From assembly GCF_030407435.1 (NCBI RefSeq), contig NZ_JASDDK010000001.1, positions 1 through 64,000 on the forward strand: DNA of 64,000 nucleotides, read 5' to 3'. A model generated the notes under the pieces. The model ran no database searches. It was given only the letters and a program-made list of their open reading frames with translations, and was not told the origin of the DNA. Below, piece after piece: positions 27,997 through 38,088 of this stretch. The stretch is from Winogradskyella bathintestinalis. GTDB taxonomy: Bacteria > Bacteroidota > Bacteroidia > Flavobacteriales > Flavobacteriaceae. Every line of letters starts with the position of its first letter. Positions within the stretch are counted from its first letter, which is position 1. Both the position numbers and the translations under genes were made by a program.

Positions 27997-29730
27997 TTAG
28001 TTGTTTAATAAATTTTTAGCTTGTCCTGACCAATCATCACGTTCTGCTCTCCCTGGGAAAGATCCTGTAATTTCATCTAACAAGTCATATTCTCTTTTTG
28101 TCATTTTACTTACTTGGGCATAAGTATAAATTCCTAATGTGTTAAGTACGTCTTCCATTTTCAGACCAATACCAGTTATCACTTTTAAATCATCAGGTGT
28201 TTGAACTTCAGGATCAAATCGACCGACACCTTCTAAAAGGTTACCAAGTTTTTCTTCATCATCTTGTAATGGTTTTGAAGCTGTCGTTGTTTCAGGAAGT
28301 TTAAATTGAGATGTTCTATCATCTGCACCAGTGCCGGCAAGTGAGTCTCCATTCTCTCTTATTCGCTTATAACGTTCACCAGAAGATTTTAAAATTGTCT
28401 TAACTTCTGCCTGTGCAATTACTGGGAATGTTCGAGAATACAATAAGAATAATACGAAGAAGAATCCTATTGTTCCTATGAAAATTCCAATATCCACAAA
28501 GGTTGGTGAGAACATCGTCCATGATGATGGTAAATAATCTCTGTGTAATGACGTTACAATAATAACGAAACGCTCAAACCACATACCTATGTTTACAACA
28601 ATTGAGATAAAGAATGAGAACATAATACTCGTTCTTAGTTTCTTAAACCACATAAACTGAGGTGAGAACACATTACAAGACATCATCGCCCAATATGCCC
28701 ACCAATAAGGACCTGTAGCTCTGTTTAGGAACGCATACTGTTCATATTCTACTCCAGAATACCAGGCAATAAATAACTCTGTAATATAAGCCACACCAAC
28801 AATTGAACCTGTAATCATAATGACTATGTTCATTAATTCAATGTGTTGCACAGTAATGTAATCTTCAAGATTACACACTTTTCTCATAATAATTAATAGC
28901 GTATTCACCATAGCAAATCCTGAGAATACAGCACCTGCCACAAAATAAGGAGGGAAAATTGTTGTATGCCAACCTGGAATCACCGACGTTGCGAAATCAA
29001 AAGATACAATAGTGTGTACGGACAGTACTAATGGTGTTGCTAGACCAGCAAGTACTAAAGATACTTCTTCGAAACGTTGCCAATCTTTTGCTCTACCCGA
29101 CCAACCGAAACTTACTAAAGCATATATTTTCTTTTGAAAAGGTTTAACCGCTCTATCTCTTAACATCGCAAAATCTGGTAATAAACCTGTCCACCAGAAT
29201 ACTAATGAAACCGATAAATACGTAGAAATTGCAAATACATCCCACAGTAATGGTGAGTTAAAGTTAACCCATAATGACCCAAACTGATTCGGAATTGGTA
29301 ATACCCAATATGCTAACCATGGACGACCCATGTGAATAATAGGAAATAAACCAGCTTGAACAACGGAGAAAATTGTCATCGCCTCTGCCGATCGGTTAAT
29401 TGCCATTCTCCATTTCTGACGAAATAGTAGAAGTACGGCAGAAATTAATGTTCCTGCGTGACCAATACCAACCCACCAAACGAAGTTAGTAATATCCCAA
29501 GCCCAGTTGACGGTCTTATTAAGACCCCAAACTCCAATACCTGTAGATATGGTATAAATAATACAACCTATTCCCCAAAGGAATGCTACCAAAGCAATGC
29601 TAAAAACAATCCACCATGCTCTGTTGGCTTTGCCTTCAACTGGTCTTGCTACATCAACTGTAACATCGTGGTACGATTTTTCGCCAGTAACTAAAGGTCT
29701 TCTAATAGGTGCTTCGTAATGAGACGCCAT
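27997..29730 (-). CDS. actC: Alternative complex III quinol-binding subunit ActC (NrfD family) with C-terminal HhH-like extension
   Basis: A 577-residue NrfD/PsrC-like membrane protein with ten predicted helices over about residues 35-460. It binds the quinol and passes electrons to the Fe-S clusters of ActB. Conserved motifs include WGIGCIIYT, GHAGTLISAVLLLFRQKWR and DFATSVIPGWHTTIFPPYF. Beyond the core, residues 508-577 form a separate soluble domain with DDLKVITGIGLKMEDVLNTL, GIYTYAQVSKM and a terminal DDWSGQAKNLL, which looks like the DUF4332/helix-hairpin-helix modules found at the C-termini of unrelated Bacteroidota proteins. ActC homologues are usually about 450-480 residues, so the extension is an addition. 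It is cotranscribed, 25 bp after actB. Confidence 0.93.
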   Translation of the reverse strand: MASHYEAPIRRPLVTGEKSYHDVTVDVARPVEGKANRAWWIVFSIALVAFLWGIGCIIYTISTGIGVWGLNKTVNWAWDITNFVWWVGIGHAGTLISAVLLLFRQKWRMAINRSAEAMTIFSVVQAGLFPIIHMGRPWLAYWVLPIPNQFGSLWVNFNSPLLWDVFAISTYLSVSLVFWWTGLLPDFAMLRDRAVKPFQKKIYALVSFGWSGRAKDWQRFEEVSLVLAGLATPLVLSVHTIVSFDFATSVIPGWHTTIFPPYFVAGAVFSGFAMVNTLLIIMRKVCNLEDYITVQHIELMNIVIMITGSIVGVAYITELFIAWYSGVEYEQYAFLNRATGPYWWAYWAMMSCNVFSPQFMWFKKLRTSIMFSFFISIVVNIGMWFERFVIIVTSLHRDYLPSSWTMFSPTFVDIGIFIGTIGFFFVLFLLYSRTFPVIAQAEVKTILKSSGERYKRIRENGDSLAGTGADDRTSQFKLPETTTASKPLQDDEEKLGNLLEGVGRFDPEVQTPDDLKVITGIGLKMEDVLNTLGIYTYAQVSKMTKREYDLLDEITGSFPGRAERDDWSGQAKNLLNN

Positions 29731-29755
29731 AATTATATACTTGTTTCTTTATTAT

Positions 29756-32700
29756 TTACGCTTTTGATGTGTTTCTCACTTTTGTTTGATAAATTACGTT
29801 AGGTTTAGTTCCAACATACTCTAACAAGTGATACATACGATCATCTTCTTTTAATGCAGTAATTTTACTGTCTTTATCATTGATATCTCCAAATACCATA
29901 GCTCCGTTTCCACATGCTGCAGAACAAGCTGTTTGGAATTCACCATCTTTAACCAATCGTCCTTCACGTTTAGCATCGAGAATAGTTTTTTGTGTCTTTT
30001 GAATACACATAGAACATTTCTCCATAACACCACGAGATCTTACTGTAACATCTGGATTCAATACCATACGACCTAAATCATCATTCATATAGTAGTCGAA
30101 CTCATCATTCTTATTATATAAGAACCAGTTGAAACGACGAACTTTATATGGACAGTTATTAGCACAGTAACGTGTACCAACACAACGGTTATACGCCATG
30201 TGATTCTGACCTTGACGACCGTGAGCAGTTGCTGCTACCGGACAAACAGTTTCACAAGGAGCGTGATTACAATGCTGACACATTACAGGTTGAAAAACAA
30301 CTTGTGGATTATCTGCAGGATTTTCCAATTCACCAAACTCACTTAATGAACTACCTAATCCTGAAATATTTTCCTTTTTCTCAAGATCACTTTCAAATGA
30401 ATCTTCCGAAGAATAGTATCTATCTATACGCAACCAGTGCATATCTCTACTACGTCTCATTTCTGACTTACCGACTACAGGCACATTGTTTTCAGCGTGA
30501 CATGCAATAACACATGCTCCACATCCTGTACAAGCATTTAAATCAATTGATAAATTAAAATGATGCCCAACTGAACGATCAAACTCATCCCATAAATCTA
30601 CATCTGGAGAAGTTACCGGAGTTTCTATATGGTTTAAAGAAACTTGAGGAGTCTTATTCCAACCATGTTTATGGTCGTTATATTTGTAAGTATTAAATAC
30701 CTCTAAGTTAGTTTCTTTTATAATGTCACCACGTCCCATTAAGGTATTATGCAACTGCACACAAGCAAACTCATGACTACCAACAGCTTTTTCTATAGAT
30801 ACATTCTGTACATCTTTGAAATTTTGATATAACGGATAAGCGTTAACTCCCGTTTTCATTTCTTCTTTCAATGCCTTAGACGTTCTACCAAAACCGAATG
30901 ATAATCCTACTGAACCTTTGGCTTGTCCTGGTTGAATTATAACAGGGACCGTTATAGCTTCTGCTCCGTTAACTGAAACTTTAGCATAGCTACCATTTAA
31001 TCCACCATTAGCCTCATTCCAATTTTCCAATTCTAATCTATCCGCATCAGCTTTAGAAACCGTTAAGTAATTATCCCAAGTGGTTCTTGTGATCGGATCT
31101 GGAAATTCTTGTAACCAAGGATTGTTGGCTTGTTGTCCATCACCCATACCCGTTTTGGTATATAATGATAACTCCATACCAGTTCCCGATGCCGTTTGAG
31201 CCAAAGCTCTAGCCGCAGCACTACCTGTTAATACAGAAGCTACGTCTGTATTATTACCTGTTGCATTATTAATTGTAGTTGATGAAGATGTTGTAGTTGT
31301 ATATTCCTCTTTGTCTTCATCTTTAATTCCAACACCTACAGCGACATCATGAATAACTCCACCTAAGAAGGTTCTATCTTTTTTATCGTTTAGTTTGTTG
31401 GTCGACGATGCAACTGTAGTAGATGATCTATTTAGACCACTTCCACCTTGTGCAGAACCCGTAATAAATACGCCGTCTTGAACTGCTTGATTAAATGATG
31501 AACCATTTAGAACATTTTGTGTCCAAACCGACTTTATATAATCTCTATACGTTCCTGTTGTATCTGTCCAAGCCATTAATACGTCTTGAAACTGTTTTGT
31601 ATCAAATAATGGACGAATAGTTGGCTGCATCATTGAATAATGACCAGATTTAAATTCGAAATCTCCCCAAGATTCTAAGTTATGTGGTGTAGCAGCAATA
31701 TAATGGCAGTTGGTTGACGTTTCATCTTGTTTCATTGAAAACGCCACAGACAATTCTGTTTTAGCCAATCCTTCTTTAAAATCTGAAGCATTTGGAAGTG
31801 TATACATTGGATTCACACCATTCATAATGATGGCACCAACTCTTCCAGCTTTCATATCCGCTACTAATTGTGTAACTGCTTTATCGCTACCAAGTCTAGT
31901 TTTTATGGTTGTACCAGGATCAAAAGCCTTACTTCTTAAAGAGGTATTTATATCTAAAACAGCGGACTGTGCATTGACATCTTGAATACCAGTAACAACG
32001 ACACCGTTGCTACCTGCTTTTTTCAATTCTACAGCGGCAGCTTTAATTGCTGCATCTAATCCTTCAGGTAGTTTAACTCCACCCGCAGAATTTCCTGTAA
32101 TTTCACTATATAATTTCGCTAAAGCCAATTTTTGTTGGCTTGGTGTTAATGGCACACGCTTATCTGCATTTGCACCAGATAATGACATATTAGATTCAAA
32201 CTGAATATGTCTAGACATCATTCCATTTTGTGGAATTCGGTTTACCGAATACCCAGAATCAAAACCACCACCTTGCCAATCTCCTAAGAAATCAGCACCA
32301 ATAGAAACAATTGTTTTAGCTTTAGAAAAATCGTAATTAGCCATTCCTCTTGTGCCATACTTCGCTTGGTAAGCATCTAAAGTTGCAGATTCTGAAACAG
32401 CATCATATGTTACATGATTTACATTACCAAAATTCGATTTAAATGTAGCGATTAGCTTATCTGTAGAAGGACTAGGCATTGATTGTGTTAAAAACACAAT
32501 TTGCTTACCATTAAGACTATTTAGTTTTGAAGTGGTTTCAGACATAAAAGTATCCCAAGAGATTTTTGAATCACCTTTCATAGGTGATTTCACCCTTAGA
32601 TTGTCATAGAGACCTAAAACAGAAGCATTAACTCTTGCATTAGCGACACCATTGGTACCAGCATCAGTATTATTTTCTATTTTAATTGGCCTCCCCTCTC

Positions 32701-33040
32701 TAGTCTTTACTAAAACACTAGCAAAATCGTAACCATCAGCAATTGTTGTTGCGTAATAATTAGCCACACCTGGAATAATTTCCGTTGGTTGATTTATGTA
32801 GGGAATTGACTTAATCACTGGCCCTTCACAAGCCGCTAATGACGCAGCAGCAGTACTAAAACCAACGTACTTTAAGAAATCACGACGCGATGTAGATGAA
32901 GATTCTAATGTTTCTTTATCTCCTAAAAATTCATCTGTAGGAATTGCTTCCACAAATTCATTTTGTTGTAGCGCCTCAACAATAGAGCTATTTTCGTTTA
33001 GCTCTTCAACACTTTTCCAGTATTTCTTGTTTGATGACAT
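29756..33040 (-). CDS. actB: Alternative complex III iron-sulfur subunit ActB (molybdopterin-oxidoreductase-like)
   Basis: A 1094-residue periplasmic subunit. The N-terminus has an unusually placed Tat signal, S-R-R-D-F-L-K at residues 51-57, followed by a lipobox ending at Cys71, so it is probably a Tat-exported lipoprotein. The middle part (about 80-800) resembles molybdopterin oxidoreductases, a fold that carries no Mo cofactor in ActB. The C-terminal part (about 830-1060) is a ferredoxin-like domain with four cluster motifs: CTGCGACVIAC, CQHCNHAPCETVCP, CVGTRYCANNCP, and CSMC with CSAAC. These form the chain from quinol to the haems. It lies 27 bp downstream of actA. The Ser/Thr-rich stretch near residues 540-600 is a probable linker. 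Confidence 0.95.
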   Translation of the reverse strand: MSSNKKYWKSVEELNENSSIVEALQQNEFVEAIPTDEFLGDKETLESSSTSRRDFLKYVGFSTAAASLAACEGPVIKSIPYINQPTEIIPGVANYYATTIADGYDFASVLVKTREGRPIKIENNTDAGTNGVANARVNASVLGLYDNLRVKSPMKGDSKISWDTFMSETTSKLNSLNGKQIVFLTQSMPSPSTDKLIATFKSNFGNVNHVTYDAVSESATLDAYQAKYGTRGMANYDFSKAKTIVSIGADFLGDWQGGGFDSGYSVNRIPQNGMMSRHIQFESNMSLSGANADKRVPLTPSQQKLALAKLYSEITGNSAGGVKLPEGLDAAIKAAAVELKKAGSNGVVVTGIQDVNAQSAVLDINTSLRSKAFDPGTTIKTRLGSDKAVTQLVADMKAGRVGAIIMNGVNPMYTLPNASDFKEGLAKTELSVAFSMKQDETSTNCHYIAATPHNLESWGDFEFKSGHYSMMQPTIRPLFDTKQFQDVLMAWTDTTGTYRDYIKSVWTQNVLNGSSFNQAVQDGVFITGSAQGGSGLNRSSTTVASSTNKLNDKKDRTFLGGVIHDVAVGVGIKDEDKEEYTTTTSSSTTINNATGNNTDVASVLTGSAAARALAQTASGTGMELSLYTKTGMGDGQQANNPWLQEFPDPITRTTWDNYLTVSKADADRLELENWNEANGGLNGSYAKVSVNGAEAITVPVIIQPGQAKGSVGLSFGFGRTSKALKEEMKTGVNAYPLYQNFKDVQNVSIEKAVGSHEFACVQLHNTLMGRGDIIKETNLEVFNTYKYNDHKHGWNKTPQVSLNHIETPVTSPDVDLWDEFDRSVGHHFNLSIDLNACTGCGACVIACHAENNVPVVGKSEMRRSRDMHWLRIDRYYSSEDSFESDLEKKENISGLGSSLSEFGELENPADNPQVVFQPVMCQHCNHAPCETVCPVAATAHGRQGQNHMAYNRCVGTRYCANNCPYKVRRFNWFLYNKNDEFDYYMNDDLGRMVLNPDVTVRSRGVMEKCSMCIQKTQKTILDAKREGRLVKDGEFQTACSAACGNGAMVFGDINDKDSKITALKEDDRMYHLLEYVGTKPNVIYQTKVRNTSKA

Positions 33041-33067
33041 ATAATTTTGAATTACTTCTTATTTAAT

Positions 33068-34396
33068 TTAATAATGACACTTACCACATTCTAAACCACC
33101 CATTTGTGCAACAGTTAACTGCTCAACACCATACTTCTTAGATAGTTCTTCGTGAATTTTAGTGTAATACTCGTTATCCTTAACTTTTACGTTAGTCTCT
33201 CTGTGACAATTAATACACCATCCCATAGTTAATGATGAATGTTGATACATAATTTCCATCTCTTCAACAGGTCCATGACAGGTTTGACATTCTATACCAC
33301 CAACTTCAACGTGTTGTGAGTGATTGAAATAAGCAAAGTCTGGCAAATTATGAATACGAATCCATTTTACAGGTTTCTGATCACCAGTATAACCTGTTCC
33401 ATCCCATCCAACAGCATCGTATAATTTTTGAATCTCAGCATTATAATCAACCCCGTACTCATCTCCTTCCGCTAACGTTTCTGGAGAAACTTCTGAAATT
33501 GACTTATGACAGTTCATACAAACATTTAAAGATGGAATACCTGAAGTCTTACTCACTCTTGCAGAAGAATGACAATATTTACAATCAATACCATTATCAC
33601 CTGCATGAATTCTATGCGAATAATGAATTGGTTGCACCGGCTCGTAACCTTGATCAACACCAACTTGCATAAAATACCCGTATACAAAATACCCACTAGC
33701 TAACAAAAAGACGATTGCCGTAACCAATACTAAAAATTGATTCTGAACAAACGCTTTCCATAAAGGCGTTCTTTTGTCCTTACTTGGCACCTCAATACCT
33801 TTTGCATCAGCAAACCGATTTAAAGTTTTATTAACTAAAATTAATGCCATTGCCAATAATGCAAATAATAAAGCTAATGCTCCAAGAATTAAATCATTTG
33901 AAACACCACCCTCCTGAACAGGTACTCCCGTAGGACCGTCCGCTACAACAGGTTCAGCTTTTGGCTGCGCTGTATAGGCTAATATATCTGATATATCTTG
34001 ATCGCTTAATTGAGGAAACGGAGTCATTGCTGTGTTATTCCATTCAGCAAATATTTTGTTTCCATAGGCATCACCAGACTTAATGACTGCTGAACTATTA
34101 TGAATCCAATCTGTAAGCCATGTTCTATCTAAACCTTCCTCATCAGCCAACCTTGCCTCTACGTTACGTAACGCAGGCCCCGTCATATCACTATCTAATT
34201 TGTGACACGCCGCACAATTGGAATTGTAAAGTGATTTTCCATTTGCTGGATCACCCTCTTGAGCTGTAAGTGAAGTTGAAAACGTAAGTAAAAGCACAAT
34301 ACAAAGACTATAAATCTTTGAGGTTAAACCACAGTAAATCACCTGTTTCATATTATTAATTGGATTATCTTCTAAACTTTGGTACGATTTTTTCAT
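33068..34396 (-). CDS. actA: Alternative complex III multihaem subunit ActA with extra N-terminal cytochrome c domain
   Basis: A 442-residue multihaem cytochrome. After a signal sequence (about 16-45) comes a monohaem cytochrome c domain with C61-A-A-C-H65 and a candidate Met124 ligand. A membrane helix (169-188) and a second one (219-240) lead to a pentahaem domain with CxxCH motifs starting at Cys272, Cys293, Cys370, Cys394 and Cys437. The pentahaem part is the classical ActA; the N-terminal domain would give a sixth haem, suited to hand electrons to CuA of the oxidase. First gene of the operon. I keep the ATG at 34396, though Met16 (34351) also gives a good signal peptide. A -7-like box lies at 34440-34433. 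Confidence 0.95.
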   Translation of the reverse strand: MKKSYQSLEDNPINNMKQVIYCGLTSKIYSLCIVLLLTFSTSLTAQEGDPANGKSLYNSNCAACHKLDSDMTGPALRNVEARLADEEGLDRTWLTDWIHNSSAVIKSGDAYGNKIFAEWNNTAMTPFPQLSDQDISDILAYTAQPKAEPVVADGPTGVPVQEGGVSNDLILGALALLFALLAMALILVNKTLNRFADAKGIEVPSKDKRTPLWKAFVQNQFLVLVTAIVFLLASGYFVYGYFMQVGVDQGYEPVQPIHYSHRIHAGDNGIDCKYCHSSARVSKTSGIPSLNVCMNCHKSISEVSPETLAEGDEYGVDYNAEIQKLYDAVGWDGTGYTGDQKPVKWIRIHNLPDFAYFNHSQHVEVGGIECQTCHGPVEEMEIMYQHSSLTMGWCINCHRETNVKVKDNEYYTKIHEELSKKYGVEQLTVAQMGGLECGKCHY

Positions 34397-34735
34397 TAAA
34401 AACTCGAAAAAAGATGTTTATAAAAACTCTGGCAAAAGTAACATTTAAAGTCGATTTTGAAAATCTTAGAGAACTGTTAATATATAATTTATACCAATTC
34501 TAAATAAAGTATTCTGAAATTTTTTGCGGGTAAACTCGTTCCGTATTTATCGATGGCTTGAAGCGCAATTGTTTACATAAAAAATGTCAATAAAAAAATT
34601 GGTACTTGTTCCCATATAAACTATACCTTTGCTTTAAAATTTTAGTAAACTCTACAGTGTGTTTGATAAATTTATCCAATTCTAAGTAATATTAAAACCT
34701 TATCAACTGTTAACATCTATAAACAATTTAAACTC
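34397..34735. other. Divergent intergenic region between actA and the SPOR-like gene
   Basis: A 339-bp region separating the act-cox operon (minus) from the small SPOR gene (plus). It carries a minus-strand -7-like element for actA (TACTTTTG, 34440-34433), a plus-strand promoter (34599-34631), and two opposed copies of the octamer TACCAATT (34492-34499, and inverted near 34597-34604) about 100 bp apart. No ORF in it looks coding. Confidence 0.5.
34599..34631 (+). promoter_or_regulatory. Probable promoter of the SPOR-like gene
   Basis: TTG at 34599-34601 and TACCTTTG at 34624-34631 match the flavobacterial consensus with a 22-bp spacer. A leader of about 100 nt would separate it from the ATG at 34736. 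Confidence 0.45.
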
Positions 34736-35116
34736 ATGAAACTGAATAATAAAACCCTATGCCTGGTAATTTTAGGCTATCTATTAACACTTTCCGCATA
34801 TGCGCAGCAAGGTACCGTTAATGTTACCCAAGATAGTGATATCGATAAATTATTGGAATTTAAAAAAGATATTAAAACATCTAAAGTTTACAAAATACAG
34901 GTTTATCAAAATGTAGATCCAGATAAAGCACAACGCGAAAAATCGAACTTCTTAAACACTTATAATGATTGGCCAGTAGAAATAGTATGGAATACTCCTA
35001 ACTATAAAGTATGGGTAGGTAATTTTGCCACACGATTAGAAGCTGAACGTGCTGGAGTTCAAATCAAAAAAAATTATATGAACGCTATTATTTTTCAGCC
35101 TAAAACAGACGATTAG
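34736..35116 (+). CDS. Small secreted SPOR-like domain protein
   Basis: A 126-residue protein with a signal peptide ending near residue 24 (YLLTLSAYAQQ). The mature part is little more than one SPOR-like fold: YKIQVYQNVDPDKAQREKSNF, then WPVEIVWNTPNYKVWVGNFATRLEAERAGVQIKKNY, which has the typical yKVWVGNF strand and the following helix. SPOR domains bind peptidoglycan with denuded glycan strands; a periplasmic cell-wall role is therefore likely but not shown. Proteins of this size with this motif are common in Flavobacteriaceae. It is monocistronic: a promoter is upstream and a bidirectional terminator follows 18 bp after the stop codon. Confidence 0.8.
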   Translation: MKLNNKTLCLVILGYLLTLSAYAQQGTVNVTQDSDIDKLLEFKKDIKTSKVYKIQVYQNVDPDKAQREKSNFLNTYNDWPVEIVWNTPNYKVWVGNFATRLEAERAGVQIKKNYMNAIIFQPKTDD

Positions 35117-35134
35117 ATTTTAACTTTTTTTCAT

Positions 35135-35167
35135 AAAAAAACCGACAATTTCTTGTCGGTTTTTTTT
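35135..35167. terminator. Bidirectional terminator between the SPOR-like gene and infB
   Basis: Stem ACCGACAA/TTGTCGGT (35141-35148 with 35153-35160), loop TTTC, flanked by an A6 run on the left and a T8 run on the right. It works in both directions for the convergent SPOR-like gene (plus) and infB (minus). Confidence 0.92.
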
Positions 35168-35181
35168 ATTTTCTAATGTTA

Positions 35182-37956
35182 TTATTTCAACTTTTTCTTA
35201 ACTTCTACTTCTTGGAAAGCTTCTATCACATCTCCAATTGAAATATCGTTGTAGCCTTTGATTTGCATACCGCAATCGTAACCTTTAGAAACTTCTCTAA
35301 CATCATCTTTAAAACGTTTCAAGGCTTCTAATGAACCAGTATGAACAACTACCCCATCTCTAATAATTCTAATATTAGAATTTCTAAAGATTTTACCATT
35401 AGTTACCATACATCCTGCAATGTTTCCGACTTTAGAAACTTTGAAAATTTCTCTTATTTCAGCAGTACCTGTAACCTCTTCTTTGACTTCTGGAGATAAC
35501 ATACCTTCCATCGCATCCTTAAGATCGTTAATAGCAGCGTAGATGATTGAGTACGTTCTGATATCAATTTCTTCCTTATCTGCAATCATTCTAGCGTTTC
35601 CAACAGGGCGAACATTAAAGCCGACGATAATCGCATCAGACGCTGTTGCTAATAAGACATCACTTTCTGTAATGGCACCAACTCCTTTATGTATAATATT
35701 AACTTGAATTTCTTCAGTTGATAATTTCTGGAAAGAATCTGTTAAGGCTTCAACAGAACCATCCACATCACCTTTAAGAATAATATTCAACTCTTGGAAA
35801 TCACCAAGTGCAATACGTCTACCTATCTCATCTAATGTAATATGACGTTGTGTTCTAACCGACTGCTCACGTTGTAATTGCGTACGTTTAGTCGCAATTT
35901 GTTTCGCTTCACGCTCATCTGCAAATACGTTAAATTTATCACCAGCTTGAGGCGCACCATCTAAACCTAGAATAGATACTGGTGTAGCAGGACCAGCAAC
36001 ATCAACATCGTTTCCGCGCTCATCTTGCATAGCTTTTACCTTACCACTATTTTTTCCAGCTAAAACATAATCACCAACTTTTAAAGTACCTGCTTGCACT
36101 AAAATCGTTGAAACATAACCTCTACCTTTATCTAAATAAGCTTCTACTACGGTTCCGCTTGCTGCTTTATTCGGGTTTGCTTGAAGTTCTAATAATTCAG
36201 CTTCAAGTAATACTTTTTCTAATAATTCTTTAACTCCAGTTCCTACCTTAGCAGAGATATCATGAGATTGAATTTTTCCACCCCAATCTTCTACTAAAAG
36301 GTTCATCTGTGCTAATTGCTCTTTCACCTTTTCAGGATTAGCATCTGGTTTATCAATTTTATTTATAGCAAATACAATTGGTACGCCTGCAGCCTGTGCA
36401 TGAGAAATGGCTTCTTTCGTTTGAGGCATTATAGCATCATCCGCAGCAACCACAATAATTGCTATATCGGTTACTTGAGCACCACGAGCACGCATCGCTG
36501 TAAAGGCCTCGTGTCCTGGAGTATCTAGAAACGCTATTTTCTGTCCGTTTTCTAGTTGTACTCCATAAGCACCGATGTGCTGCGTAATACCACCAGATTC
36601 ACCTGCAATTACATTTTCTTTACGTATATAATCTAATAACGATGTTTTACCATGATCTACGTGACCCATTACAGTAACGATCGGAGCTCTTGGTTTTAAA
36701 TCTTTTGGATCGTCTTCTGCAACATCTATAGATTCTTCTATATCAGTTTTAATGAATTCTACATCGTAACCAAACTCTTCTGCAACAATTGTTAATGTTT
36801 CCGCATCTAACCTTTGATTCATAGTTACCATCATCCCTAAAGACATACATGCCGAAATTACTTGAGTCACCCCAACTTCCATCATGGTTGCCACTTCGCT
36901 TACCGTTACAAACTCAGTAACTTTAAGCGTTTTACTTTCAGCTGCTGCAATTTCCTGATCAATTTCAGTTTGTTCTCTATGCTGATCTCTCTTATCTCTA
37001 CGGTACTTAGCTCCTTTTCCTTTGCTAGATTTTCCTTGTAACTTTTCAAGGGTTTCTCTAATTTGTTTCTTTACATCTTCTTCAGTAGGCTCTTCCTTAA
37101 CCACTTTAGGTCTCGTATTACCTCCGCGACCTTTTCCACCTCGTCTTTTATCGAAGTTTGGTTTTCCACCAGCATCATTTCCTCCTTTACTAATTCTACG
37201 TCGCTTACGTTTATTAGTATTATCTGAACTTGACTTCTCGTCTTTTTTCTTTTTAGGTTTTTTAAACTTTGAAAGATCAATTTTTTCTCCTGCAACCTTT
37301 GGTCCAGTTAGTTTCTTATATTGAGTTTTCAGAGTTTCTTCAGCAGGAGCTCCGTCTTCATCTGCTTTACTAAGCTTTTCCTTTCTCGTTTCAACTGGCT
37401 TAGCTTCTTGAACTTTAGGTTTTTCTTCCTTAGCCTTAGTGACCTCTACCTTCTCCGTCTCTTTCTTTTTGTCGCTTTCAACTTTTTTAGGAACCTCTTT
37501 TTCTTGAACTTTTGGTGCAGTCTCTTCTTTCTTCTCTACCTTTTCTACTTTCGGAGTTTCCTTAACTTCTGCAGGTTTAGCTGGTGTTTCCTTTTCTGCT
37601 TTAGCTTTTTTATCTAAGTCAATTTTACCAACTTGCTTTGGCCCACTTAACTCGGCTTTAGCTTTAACCACAGATTCTCTTTCCGCCTTTTGCTTTTGCT
37701 TTTCTTCAATTTCGCGTTCTCTTTGTTCTCGAAGCTCTTCTTTTTCTTTAAGTTTTGCTTCACTAACTTCTTGAGCTTTTTCACGCTTCGTTGCATCAGT
37801 CTGAAATTCATCAGAAAGCGTATCATAAACCTCTTGCGAAATTTTAGTATTTGGGCTCTTCTCAACATCTATGCCTTTGGATTCTAAAAAATCCACAGCA
37901 CGATCTATTGAGATATTTAATTCCCTTAATACTTTGTTTAATCTTGTTTGAGCCAT
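35182..37956 (-). CDS. infB: Translation initiation factor IF-2
   Basis: A 924-residue GTPase that brings fMet-tRNA to the 30S subunit. The first about 50 residues are the IF2 N-terminal module ([20 protein letters not shown]). A long Lys/Glu/Ala/Pro-rich disordered segment (about 55-330) follows. The G domain begins near residue 428 with G1 [14 protein letters not shown], then G2 [11 protein letters not shown]3 DTPGHEAF, G4 NKID, and the later beta-barrel and C-terminal fMet-tRNA-binding domains are complete. It is the last gene of rimP-nusA-infB, 132 bp after nusA, and ends at a bidirectional terminator. The skewed composition of the disordered region produces long spurious ORFs on other frames. 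Confidence 0.98.
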   Translation of the reverse strand: MAQTRLNKVLRELNISIDRAVDFLESKGIDVEKSPNTKISQEVYDTLSDEFQTDATKREKAQEVSEAKLKEKEELREQREREIEEKQKQKAERESVVKAKAELSGPKQVGKIDLDKKAKAEKETPAKPAEVKETPKVEKVEKKEETAPKVQEKEVPKKVESDKKKETEKVEVTKAKEEKPKVQEAKPVETRKEKLSKADEDGAPAEETLKTQYKKLTGPKVAGEKIDLSKFKKPKKKKDEKSSSDNTNKRKRRRISKGGNDAGGKPNFDKRRGGKGRGGNTRPKVVKEEPTEEDVKKQIRETLEKLQGKSSKGKGAKYRRDKRDQHREQTEIDQEIAAAESKTLKVTEFVTVSEVATMMEVGVTQVISACMSLGMMVTMNQRLDAETLTIVAEEFGYDVEFIKTDIEESIDVAEDDPKDLKPRAPIVTVMGHVDHGKTSLLDYIRKENVIAGESGGITQHIGAYGVQLENGQKIAFLDTPGHEAFTAMRARGAQVTDIAIIVVAADDAIMPQTKEAISHAQAAGVPIVFAINKIDKPDANPEKVKEQLAQMNLLVEDWGGKIQSHDISAKVGTGVKELLEKVLLEAELLELQANPNKAASGTVVEAYLDKGRGYVSTILVQAGTLKVGDYVLAGKNSGKVKAMQDERGNDVDVAGPATPVSILGLDGAPQAGDKFNVFADEREAKQIATKRTQLQREQSVRTQRHITLDEIGRRIALGDFQELNIILKGDVDGSVEALTDSFQKLSTEEIQVNIIHKGVGAITESDVLLATASDAIIVGFNVRPVGNARMIADKEEIDIRTYSIIYAAINDLKDAMEGMLSPEVKEEVTGTAEIREIFKVSKVGNIAGCMVTNGKIFRNSNIRIIRDGVVVHTGSLEALKRFKDDVREVSKGYDCGMQIKGYNDISIGDVIEAFQEVEVKKKLK

Positions 37957-38045
37957 AAATTGCCTGTAAAATACTTAAATATATTATATACTAATTTTAA
38001 ATCAAAGCTTATTTTCAACTAAAATTAGTGTGATACCAATTCAAC

Positions 38046-38075
38046 TTTAAAATGATTTGTAAAATTCATTTTAAA
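38046..38075. repeat. AT-only inverted repeat in the nusA-infB gap
   Basis: TTTAAAATGA (38046-38055) and TCATTTTAAA (38066-38075) form a perfect 10-bp stem with a 10-nt loop, 14 bp past the nusA stop codon. It has no GC core and no T-tract, so it is unlikely to terminate well; it could be a processing or stability element. Confidence 0.4.
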
Positions 38076-38088
38076 TTTAAGTCGATAT

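Noticed and set aside
37022..37887. Overlapping ORFs on both strands rich in Phe/Leu/Ser or Lys/Glu
   Set aside because: They mirror the Lys/Glu-rich disordered segment of IF-2 in other frames; low complexity produces open frames without meaning.
38046..38075. AT-only hairpin after nusA as a transcription terminator
   Set aside because: It has no GC pairs to stall polymerase and no T-tract, and infB downstream needs readthrough from the rimP promoter unless it has its own.
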